Assembly: GCF_014898055.3 (NCBI RefSeq)
Contig: NW_023603184.1
Coordinates: forward strand, 151,284,149-151,348,148
Direction of reading: 5' to 3'
Length of the DNA: 64,000 nucleotides
Origin: Talpa occidentalis
Taxonomy: Eukaryota; Chordata; Mammalia; Eulipotyphla; Talpidae
The translations under genes were made by a program, and so were the position numbers. Shown here piece after piece: positions 57,401 to 64,000 of the stretch. The notes beneath the pieces were generated by a model. It searched no databases and was not told the DNA's origin. It was given only the letters and a program-made list of their open reading frames with translations. Each line of letters opens with the position of its first letter. The first letter of the stretch is position 1.

Positions 57401-59327
57401 TCTGGGAGTGAACCTGGGGGCGGGCACCCTCAGCCCCTGCTGGCCGGGAAGTGCCCGGCGGCCCCAGCACCCAGCAGCCCTGCACCACGCAAGCTCGGGG
57501 TGGGGACACAAGCCTTTCAGGCTTGCAAAGGGTCAGTGTCAGGGATGTGAGGCAGTGTTGCGGGGACCGTGGCGCCCACCCCTCATTTCCACACCTGGGG
57601 GCATCACAGACAGAGGGGCGCCCCACAAGGGTGCCATCACTCAGATCCTGGCAGACGGAGCCCACAGGAGCACCCCGGTGGGGAGCTCACCGCGGCCGCA
57701 GCCAGCACGGTGTAGCCCCTGGCGTCTGCCACATCGGGGCTGACCAGGCTCTCCCTCAGCGCCCTGTGCACCCAGCGGTAGTCCCCCTCCTGGGCCTTCA
57801 GGATCAGCTCCTTGGAAAGACACTCCTTGGGTCCACTGGGCCCGAAGGAGCTGCGGTCGCCCGCCAGGATGGCGTCCATCCTCCAGCTGCTGTGGGCCCG
57901 CTTGTTCCTACAATGCAGCGGGCTTCAGCGGCCTGCCCCGCCCCGGCACCGCACCTGCCTCGCCCCTGCCCTGCTCCCTTGCCCCACACTGGGGGCCTTC
58001 TGTCCCGGCTGTCCGCCTGGGCCCTGGGGCTGCCCTGCTGGCGGGGAGGGCAGGGAGGCAGCGCCTCAGGGTAAATGCCCAGCCTGGGCAGGAGAGGCTG
58101 CGAGGGCCCCTGCCCCTCCCTCCCCGCCCGCGCACTCCGCCTGCTCTGCCGGGCTCTGCCCAGGCCGTCCCGCCTCAAAGCCCCTGCGGACACCCCCCTG
58201 GGTTTCAGGGAGCTTCTGCACCAGCCTTGGGACACGGCTCAGCTGGTGCCTGGAGGATGGGCAGTTGGTGAGTAGAGGTGGGCGGTGGACATAGAAGTAG
58301 CCACTTGTGCTCACAAAACACTTTCTTAAAAGTTTCGGGGTGTCTGGGGACACCAGGGGTGTCCAGGAAAGAGACCATGATGGTCTGAAAATGCCGGCTG
58401 CATGCAGGAGCAGAAGCTCCCCTCGGGCGCTCGCCCCTTCCAGCGGGGCCTCTCCACCCCTCCTGCCCCCAGCAGAGGCTCAGCCAGCCCCGGCAACCGG
58501 CCACGCCTGGCGCCCGGTGGCCTCTGGCCCAGCCCACATCCGTGCCCCAGGGCACCCCAGGCTCCTCTTTGTGGGGCCCCACGCAGCCTGCACAGGCCGG
58601 AAACAGCCCCTCGGCCCAGGGCTCCGTGGCCTGGGCAGCACCCCAGCTCCGGGCCCGACCTCCAGCCCTCCTGCCCCAGAGCAGGCAGCAGCCCCAGCAC
58701 TTCACAAGCTCCTTGTGAGAACATGAGGGGCCCCCGCAGCCCTCCACACCAGGGGCCTTCCGCGCCCCCATTGGGTCAGGCACACCGAGGCCCTTGTCCG
58801 CACAAATCTGCAGCGGCCATGGCCCCCGAGGCGGCCGGCGCCCGCGACAGCTACCTGAACCTGTAGGCGTGCCTCTGCATCCGGAGCAGCAGGGGCGTCT
58901 CGTTCCTGACCAGCCAGGGCTCCGCGTCCTCCACGAAGGGCGGGAGGCCGTTCAGGAAGATGCGGGAGTCCAGGTCGCGGCAGAGGGCGCTGGTCATGGG
59001 CAGGTGGCCGCTGTCCGTGGAGTAGAGGCTCAGCTCGGGGGGCAGCGTCAGGTCCTCGCTCAGCAGGAAGCGCTTGTAGTCGTAGAAGAGGGGGTCCTGC
59101 TCCTCGCTCAGGCCCCAGCCCGGCTCCCCCTTGTCGGCGAGGCTGACTCTTGCTGTGGGCTGGGTGAGGAAGTCCTGGAACTCGGGGTAGTTGCGGATGG
59201 AGAAGGCCCCGGGGACCTCGGTGCACAGCTGGATGAGGTGGTCCCGGAGCCACAGCCCCACGTCCTGGCAGCCGTCGGGGTAGGTCTCCACACCGGGCCC
59301 GAAGCGCTCGTCCGCCTTGTACAGCCC
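45277..59327 (-). CDS. ANKMY1: ANKMY1, ankyrin repeat and MYND domain protein 1, 3' portion (14 coding exons)
   Basis: Minus-strand exons in transcript order: 59327-58855, 57907-57691, 57413-57249, 56201-55756, 55012-54841, 54231-54091, 53465-53325, 52880-52773, 52276-52145, 51524-51411, 51225-51060, 46654-46576, 46151-45985 and 45456-45395 (stop). Poly(A) signal is at 45282-45277. All junctions are GT-AG and in phase, giving 860 codons plus stop. Domain order: a MORN-like segment, a conserved region of about 150 aa, ankyrin repeats (about residues 158-290 and 435-705 of this fragment) and a C-terminal MYND zinc finger. Identity rests on similarity to human ANKMY1 (941 aa). The first exons, with further MORN repeats, are beyond the right edge. 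The biochemical role is not well established; MYND and ankyrin domains suggest a protein-binding scaffold. Confidence 0.95.
45395..45456 (-). CDS. ANKMY1: ANKMY1 candidate last exon 1 (proximal)
   Basis: Acceptor CCTCCCGCCAG. Phase fits exon M and gives a 20-residue tail ([20 protein letters not shown]) then TGA, with AATAAA about 110 bp downstream at 45282-45277. The tail does not resemble any ANKMY1 tail I know, so this exon is less certain than the rest. A second candidate lies at 41410-41295. Confidence 0.55.
45985..46151 (-). CDS. ANKMY1: ANKMY1 exon M, MYND zinc finger
   Basis: Encodes [15 protein letters not shown]...DCGDLLAL. It carries the full MYND ligand series in order: CxxC, PCLRC, CSKHC, then H-x3-C in FHKRDC. 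MYND fingers bind proline-rich peptides (family knowledge). Ends one base into a codon at donor GTGAGT. Confidence 0.96.
46576..46654 (-). CDS. ANKMY1: ANKMY1 exon L
   Basis: A 79-bp exon separated by a 4.4-kb intron from the preceding one. Encodes [20 protein letters not shown] then DSEEQQ, a basic then acidic linker. The donor GTAGGT splits a CAG codon; read-through would give TAG. Confidence 0.9.
46655..51059 (-). other. ANKMY1: ANKMY1 intron K-L (4.4 kb)
   Basis: The largest intron fully inside the window. Apart from the antisense LINE-1 remnant it holds GC-rich sequence with no exon I can support. Confidence 0.6.
48040..49515 (-). mobile_element. Old LINE-1 ORF2 remnant, antisense to window, in ANKMY1 intron
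   Basis: Read on the plus strand it follows the reverse complement of L1 ORF2 in order. It has the TTTCTC...CTTGTCTTCCTGG segment near 48060-48145, the GTGCTTCCTGCGTCTGTTGAAGCGAC segment near 48285-48320, and the GATCCGTCCGGGGTTCATTTTGCGTG to GACCGGCCTTCCCC segment at 49410-49515. Many A/T positions are now G/C. Recognised from memory of L1 consensus; boundaries are approximate. Confidence 0.55.
51060..51225 (-). CDS. ANKMY1: ANKMY1 exon K
   Basis: Encodes [20 protein letters not shown] then a helical segment ([31 protein letters not shown]). Ends with one base of an Ala codon at GTGGGC. It links the ankyrin block to the MYND exon region. Confidence 0.94.
51411..51524 (-). CDS. ANKMY1: ANKMY1 exon J, last ankyrin repeat
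   Basis: Encodes [20 protein letters not shown] and [18 protein letters not shown]. The acceptor is the TGTCCCAGCAG just before ATT. This keeps frame and joins SKLAL to IDRL, as I recall for human. Confidence 0.94.
52145..52276 (-). CDS. ANKMY1: ANKMY1 exon I, ankyrin repeat
   Basis: Encodes [19 protein letters not shown] and [21 protein letters not shown] with LAL at the end. 44 codons, phase 0, donor GTGCGG. Confidence 0.94.
52773..52880 (-). CDS. ANKMY1: ANKMY1 exon H, ankyrin repeat
   Basis: Encodes [20 protein letters not shown] and [15 protein letters not shown], completing one repeat and starting another. Acceptor CCCGCAG, donor GTGAGC. Confidence 0.94.
53325..53465 (-). CDS. ANKMY1: ANKMY1 exon G
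   Basis: Encodes a Ser-rich lead ([15 protein letters not shown]) and the first half of an ankyrin repeat ([16 protein letters not shown]). The second half is in the next exon. Phase 0, donor GTGAGG. Confidence 0.94.
53543..53886. repeat. Minisatellite of ACGCAGGCCCACGACACGGG units in ANKMY1 intron F-G
   Basis: Ten units of about 27-34 bp, each with CAGGCCCACGACA(C/T)GGG followed by a variable CACGCGCGC or CTCGCGCACA spacer. It fills more than half of the 625-bp intron between exons at 54091 and 53465. Spacer parts are strictly alternating purine-pyrimidine. Confidence 0.95.
54091..54231 (-). CDS. ANKMY1: ANKMY1 exon F, ankyrin repeat
   Basis: Encodes [18 protein letters not shown] then [20 protein letters not shown], a canonical TPLHIAA repeat, ending EAYKPGK. 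Phase 0, donor GTCCGG. Confidence 0.94.
54841..55012 (-). CDS. ANKMY1: ANKMY1 exon E, ankyrin repeats
   Basis: Encodes [20 protein letters not shown] and a full following repeat ([27 protein letters not shown]). The acceptor TGCTGCAG|GC restores the split Glu codon. Donor GTGGGC. Confidence 0.94.
55756..56201 (-). CDS. ANKMY1: ANKMY1 exon D, linker between ankyrin blocks
   Basis: Encodes about 148 residues rich in Ser, Pro and acidic residues, probably disordered ([13 protein letters not shown]). A helical part follows ([34 protein letters not shown]). The donor chosen is GTAGGT at 55755; reading on would hit TAG at once. Confidence 0.9.
57249..57413 (-). CDS. ANKMY1: ANKMY1 exon C, ankyrin repeat
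   Basis: Encodes the repeat core [20 protein letters not shown] and the start of the next repeat (LSMCILLYY). Phase 0 at both ends, donor GTCAGC. Fragment residues 231-285. Confidence 0.94.
57691..57907 (-). CDS. ANKMY1: ANKMY1 exon B, first ankyrin segment
   Basis: Encodes [18 protein letters not shown]... then an ankyrin repeat ([17 protein letters not shown]..., [12 protein letters not shown]). It closes codon-complete at GTGAGC. Fragment residues 158-230. Confidence 0.94.
58855..59327 (-). CDS. ANKMY1: ANKMY1 exon A (first visible)
   Basis: The acceptor is CCCGGCAG|GG. The exon opens with [19 protein letters not shown], which looks like a MORN repeat. It continues through a region typical of ANKMY1 ([19 protein letters not shown]..., [34 protein letters not shown]). 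It ends with two bases of an Arg codon at donor GTAGCT. This is the 5'-most exon I can find. Confidence 0.95.
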
Positions 59328-59879
59328 CTGCCGGGCAAAGAGGTGTCAGCAGCCTCGGCTCCTCCCAGGAGCAAGACACCACAGTCCTACGGAACGCGCT
59401 GCTCTGACGAGTGCTGAGGCTGACATGCCCGGGCCCGGGAGCGCTGGCGGGAGTGTGCCGCCCCGGGTGGCCAAGCGGTGGCCTCGTGGAGAAGGTGGGA
59501 CCCACACAGTGTCAGGGCGGCCTCACGTGTGCTGAGCCCCAGGCCCCCCACAGCGTGAACACTGAGCGTCCAGCCCAAATACCCCCAACAGGCTGCGCCA
59601 GCAGTGGGTGGAAGCGGGTGTCGAGGCGGGTGTGAACTAGGGGTGGGGGGAGCTCATCCTTGCTCCCATGAGCCCAGCAGACTGCAGCGATTTCCGGGCC
59701 TCTGCGGACAATTCCATGGCACACGGCAAGCAAATCGCCTGTGGGTGGAAGACTGAAGAGGGATAAGCCAGGAGGGCCTTGGGCGAGGAATGGCAACCAG
59801 CAGGGCCACCCCCCGTGACAAGGAGACCCCGGGAGAAGAGCTGGCACGGGAGCACAGAGAAGTTCCCCGGACACGTGTC

Positions 59880-60410
59880 CCCTGCAGTGGAGGTGAGAAG
59901 ATGCTCAAGATCATGCGCATGGCATTGCAAAGCCAAACACAGTAAGACATCACAAAGGGGGGGAGCCACTGGAACGTCCATGTTGGCAGTTGACATGGAC
60001 AACGGCACTGCCACTTTGAAAAACCACTGTTCTGTTGCTTATCAAATTTATCCTACACTGGGCTCCCTGGTGGCGCAGGGGGTTAAGACGCAGCCTCTGC
60101 AGTGCGAGTTCCATCCCCGGCCAGGGAGCAGCCCACAGGGCGCAGCAGACCCTCCTGTCTCCCCGCTGCTCCCCTCAGCAGTGTGTGCCAGTGGATCTAC
60201 CTGGTCTGCTCCCCACTCGGTCTCTGGGGAGTCCTCTCACCCCCGGCAGCTCTGGCCTGCACCCCAGCTCTTGTGTGCATACATAAATAAATCTTTAAAA
60301 AAATAAAACTATTCAATTAAAAAAAGTATCCTACACTTAGCATGTGGTTCAGTCAAGAGAAAATAAAATGCTCAACTGTCCCGAACAGCTGTGTTCGTGA
60401 CCCCAGGCCT
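59880..60410 (+). mobile_element. LINE-1 ORF2 3' fragment, interrupted by SINE copy 3
   Basis: AAGATGCTCAAGATCATGCG, then CACTTTGAAAAACCACTGTT, the SINE, then CATGTGGTTCAGTCAAGAG follow L1 ORF2 in order. No open frame remains. Confidence 0.65.
60060..60326 (+). mobile_element. tRNA-derived SINE, copy 3 (variant subfamily, nested in LINE-1)
   Basis: Perfect 11-bp duplication TATCCTACACT at 60049-60059 and 60327-60337. The head reads GGGCTCCCTGGTGGCGCAGG with TTAAGA instead of TTGAGC, and the body differs from copies 1, 2 and 4, so it is a separate subfamily. Tail AATAAATCTTTAAA. It sits in an ANKMY1 intron, opposite to the gene. Confidence 0.9.
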
Positions 60411-60756
60411 GCAGGCACTCAGCAGCTGCCGGCGAGTCAGCGAGGGGAAGCCCGTCCTGCGGGTGAGGGCGCGCTGACCCCTTCTCGGGGACAGCGGCTG
60501 GGGCAGCGTGCAGAACCGGGGGCGCGCGCGGGCGCGGCTGGCGCGGAAGGCACGGACATCACGAGGCAGGTGTGTCCCTGCACTGCGCGGCCCCCGCGTG
60601 GGACCTTCCGGAAAGGGGCAGCGCCTGACAAAGGAGGCGGCGGGGTTGGCAGGTGACGGAAGGGTAGAAAGTGTCAGACTGAGCCTCCGAAAGCCAAGTG
60701 ACGTGTTCAAGCTGCCCCGTCTACCCAGCGCAGAGTGGAGCCCAGCAAACAGCTGG

Positions 60757-61110
60757 CGGGCACGGGCGGGCACACGGGCGGGCACACGGGCGGGCACAAG
60801 GATGAGTGCGGGCAGGCACACAGGCGGGCACATGGGCGGGCGCACGGGCAGGCACATGGGTGGGTGCGGGCGGGCACACCTGCGGGCACAAGGGTGAGTG
60901 CGGGCAGGCACACAGGCGGGCACACGGGTGGGCACACGGGCAGGCACACGGGCGAGCACACGGGTGGGTGCAGGTGGGCACACAAGCGGGCACAAGGATG
61001 AGTGCGGGCAGGCACACAGGCGGGCACACGGGCGGGCACACAGGCGGGCACACGGGTGGGTGCGGGCAGGCACACGGGCGGGCACACCGGAGGGTGCAGG
61101 CGGGGCTGGA
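60757..61110. repeat. Minisatellite of GGGCGGGCACAC units with higher-order period
   Basis: About 12-bp units (CGGGCACACGGG variants). A longer block, GATGAGTGCGGGCAGGCACA and its variants, recurs near 60802, 60893 and 60989, giving a period of about 92-96 bp. In an ANKMY1 intron. Confidence 0.92.
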
Positions 61111-61450
61111 CCGCAGGCGGCCCTCGGCGGGCTCGGGAGGCCGCGTCACGGCGAGCGGAGTCCGCGGAGCGACTTCCAAGCCCGTCCGCTCGGCCTCCCG
61201 GGGTTTCAGGCTGTGCCACCCCAGGCGCCGGCCCTTGCCCACCTCCCGGGTCCTCAGCGGCCGGCGGCCCCTCCCCGCTGCCCCCAGGCGGCCGGGCGCG
61301 GCGGACACGCGGGCGGCCCGGACAGGGCGGCGACTGGGCTGGCCCAGCGGCTGCGCCTCCACCGCGGGGGCCCCGGCCCGCCTCGCGCAGGTGCCGGGCC
61401 CGCCGTGGACGGCGGAGAGGGTGCGGGGGGGTCTGCTGTGTGGGGCCCGG
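61110..61450. promoter_or_regulatory. CpG-rich patch in ANKMY1 intron
   Basis: CpG-dense unique sequence directly after the minisatellite. Might be an internal promoter; no exon with a fitting frame was found. Confidence 0.3.
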
Positions 61451-62510
61451 GGAGGGAGCCCTGCTGGCGGGGGTGGGGGGTGGGGGGCCGGGCGCCTCAG
61501 GGCCCTCTCATGTAACAGGGCACCGCCCGGAGCAGGCAATGGACCCGTCAGGCGCGAGCTCTGAGCTCACCGGGGCTAAACGGCCCAGTCAGCCGCAGGA
61601 CGGAGCGGCGGCCGCTCAGGCTGTGGGCAGGGCTCCCCGGGATACAAGCCGGGCCCGCTGAGGAAAGGGGAAGCCGCGCCTGAGGAGAAGTGGCCGCGAC
61701 GGCGGCGCTGCCCGCGGGAGGGGGAGGCGGGGAGGACCATCGCGGCCCCCAGAGAAAGGAAAGCGTCCAGCAGCCGCCCCCAGGAGGGAGGGGCCGGAGG
61801 ACTCGGTCACAGACGGCCAGTCCCGCCCGACGCCGCCTGGAGGAGCCCGAGACCCGGGCACTGTCACACGGGGTGTCTCTGACCTGCCTCTGGGGCCAGC
61901 GGTGGCCCTCACACCGGCCCGTGCTGCCCAGGCTCCTGGTGGCCCTCACACTGGTCAGTGGTGCCCAGACACCTGGTGACCGGCGGGACAATCACTGACG
62001 CGTCAGGGTGAGGTGGCCCCGCGTGGCCACATGAGCGCTGTCACCCTGTGTGTGAGCTGCACCCGTGCGCGTGGGTGTTGCCAGAGCCGAGGCCTCCTGC
62101 AGTTGTGCATGTGGGTGAGACCCGCAGACTGACCTGTCCTCTAGTGGACACTGTCCTTTGTTAGACACTTGGTTTTGGTTTTTGGCCCTTGGGACATTTT
62201 GGCCGCTCTGGTCTCAGAGCCCGGCAGGGGGCAGCCACCCCGTCCTTCCATCCGGCCTCCTGCCTTGTTGCCCTTTTGCCTCTGTCCGCGCCCCTGCTCC
62301 ACACACACCTTCTCCGAAGGAAGAAGAGTATCCAAAACGGTGGAAAAGATCGAAAGTTAGATTATGGGGCAAGGGCAGGAAAATAACTCTAAATGGCCAA
62401 CACAGTCTGATGAAGAGCTAAACATTGGACTTTGGGGCATGAAGCATTACAAGAGTTTTTGTTTGATTGGTTTTTTCAAGAAGTAAATCACACTATTAAA
62501 AGGCAGAACC

Positions 62511-62778
62511 AGGCCTCCCCCGTGGCGCAGTGGGATGAGCGCAGCACTGTGAAGCTGTCCGCAGCCTCTGCAGCGCAGGTTCGATCCCGGCTAGCCAGGG
62601 AGATTCCCACATGGCGCTCAGACCTCTACTGCCGCCCGCTGCTCCCCTCAGCAGCGTACTTCGTCAGTCTGCCTGCTCTGCTCCCCGCTCTGTCTCTGCT
62701 GAGTCCCCTCACCCTCCTGCGCTTCTGGCCTGTGCCCCGGTTCTTGTATAAAATAAATAAATCTTTAAAAATAATAAA
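62511..62778 (+). mobile_element. tRNA-derived SINE, copy 4 (nested in LINE-1)
   Basis: Perfect 14-bp duplication TAAAAGGCAGAACC at 62497-62510 and 62779-62792. It has a GGTTCGATCCC box B and an AATAAATCTTTAAAAATAATAAA tail. Same family as copies 1 and 2. Confidence 0.92.
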
Positions 62779-62789
62779 TAAAAGGCAGA

Positions 62790-63240
62790 ACCTACAGGGA
62801 GATAGAACGCATCTAAACCTCCACTCACCGAATAACAGGGTCTCAAAATGCATAAAGCAAAACCTGACCCAGTTGTAACAAGTAAAAGAATCCACAGAGC
62901 GGGAGGCGCTCTCGGACCTCTCCTACTCACCGGCCGAAGGGGCGGAACAGAGAGTACACAGAGCCCCTAAAAGATCTGGGGCCCAGCCACACGTGAAGCG
63001 CTCCCATGACAGCTGCGAACAGGCGTGTTCTTTCCATGAACTCGCAGAACATTGTCAAAGTCGGCCGCTGTCAGCGTCATAAGGCAAACCTCGAGCTCCA
63101 AAGCACCAAAACCACGCGGAGCTGCAGGAACCCAGTGCACTCTGAGCACCGAGTGCTACTCACCGAAGGAGCGTGACTGAAGTCCGAGGGAAACTGGAAT
63201 GTATTTTGAACCAAATGAGAAGCAAGGAGCGCGGGCCGTC
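62790..63240 (+). mobile_element. LINE-1 ORF2 fragment, next to SINE copy 4
   Basis: AACAGGGTCTCAAAATGCATAAAGC, then AAAGAATCCACAGAG, then CATAAGGCAAACCTC and GGAATGTATTTTGAACC follow the endonuclease part of old L1 ORF2 in order. It is degraded, with stops in all frames. Confidence 0.65.
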
Positions 63241-63744
63241 GCCGGAGCTGCGCGCTTCAGTCCGAGTCAGGGAGGGGAGAGGCTGAAAACCAGCCAGCGG
63301 AAGCAGATGTGTCGGCAGAAAAGAATAAAGAAGCCGGTACTGAAATGGGCCCAACCAGAGGAAGACCCGCCACGCCAGGGGAAGGTTCTGGGGGAAGCGA
63401 TCGCAAGCACAATGGCCCCAGGGAGACTGAGCAAAGGGAAGGAGAAAGCCCAGGCCAGCCAGGAAGGACGCCAACGCCCACGATGATGACGGTGCGCGGG
63501 GAGTGCGCCAAGCCTGGAGGCCGCCCGGCGTGGAGCAGCCGCCGCCAGGATGCAGCCGACAGACCCCCGGTCCAGGCCGTGCAGCAGCTGGGCCCTCCCG
63601 TGCCACGGGCGCGCCGGGTCCAGGGCCAGCAGCCCGGCTGGCCGCCTGGAGGAAGGAGCACTGGTCCACACCGACCACTGCCCCACCCCTAGGCCACACA
63701 CCCACTGAGACAAAAACCTGCTCACGCACATGCGTGTGAACACA

Positions 63745-63835
63745 CACACTCACAAACCCTGTATTCACGGCAGCTTTATTCATGGTTCCAACTGCTGGGA
63801 ACAGCCCAAACTCTGCTCGGGGGCTGGGGGCTGGG
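63745..63835 (+). mobile_element. LINE-1 3' remnant
   Basis: GGCAGCTTTATTCATGGTTCCAAC and following bases match the L1 stretch CAGCTTTATTCATAATTGCC and neighbours. Short and decayed. Confidence 0.5.
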
Positions 63836-64000
63836 GAAGCCGTGGGGGCACACCAGGAGGCCACGGCTGGGGGAGGGACTGCCCCACGTGTGCATGGCGG
63901 GGCAGGTCTCAGGGCAACTAGCTGAGTCGGAGACCCCACGCTCCACGGCGGTGAGATCCCTGCAAGGGCTAAGGCACCCCCGGCCCAGAGGGGCCAGACT

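Larger units (their letters stand above)
59328..64000 (-). other. ANKMY1: ANKMY1 intron continuing past the window edge
   Basis: At least 4.7 kb lies upstream of the first visible exon, and no MORN-type exon was found in it. It holds LINE-1 fragments, two SINEs, the minisatellite and a CpG-rich patch. Stretches between those (for example 61450-62400 and 63240-63740) show nothing I can name. Confidence 0.6.

Overview
This is a vertebrate nuclear genome segment from a placental mammal. It has split genes with GT-AG introns, CpG-island promoters, tRNA-derived SINEs with target-site duplications, and decayed LINE-1 fragments. It is extremely GC-rich and full of G-rich minisatellites, as in a subtelomeric, high-recombination region. 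The four SINE copies are of one family, with a box A/B head and an AATAAA...TCTTT tail. I cannot tie that family to an order, so the species is left open. The gene pair GPC1-ANKMY1 in tail-to-tail order matches the region equivalent to human 2q37.3.

Layout. Positions 1-24,480 hold no gene I can support. They contain a LINE-1 fragment with a nested SINE (6.6-7.5 kb), an antisense LINE-1 remnant near 10.9 kb, a 103-bp duplication (9.04 and 11.45 kb), an (AC)22 microsatellite, and a dense GC-rich block at 19.1-22.1 kb with a GC-box array and a roughly 540-bp G-rich minisatellite. Positions 24.5-40.6 kb carry the complete plus-strand glypican-1 gene: 9 coding exons encoding 566 aa, with the microRNA gene MIR149 and one SINE in intron 1. 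Positions 40.98-59.33 kb carry the minus-strand ANKMY1 gene (MORN/ankyrin/MYND), with 14 coding exons visible. Its 5' exons lie beyond the right edge. Positions 59.3-64.0 kb are an ANKMY1 intron with LINE-1 fragments, two SINEs and a higher-order minisatellite.

GPC1 encodes a GPI-anchored heparan sulfate proteoglycan. Its exon phases all join cleanly and its key landmarks keep the human spacing: signal peptide, 14 core cysteines, two N-glycosylation sites, the SGSGSG chain-attachment motif and the C-terminal GPI signal. Its C-terminus is extended by a coding GGCTCC repeat. miR-149-5p is preserved in full within intron 1. ANKMY1 is a scaffold-type protein of little-known function. Two phase-compatible last exons, each with its own poly(A) signal, are visible. 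The more distal one would put the ANKMY1 and GPC1 poly(A) signals only about 390 bp apart.

I saw no new gene system. The points most worth following up are the alternative ANKMY1 ends, the GPC1 C-terminal repeat tail and altered basic cluster, the orphan CpG island at 43.8-45.4 kb, and the structured repeat arrays.
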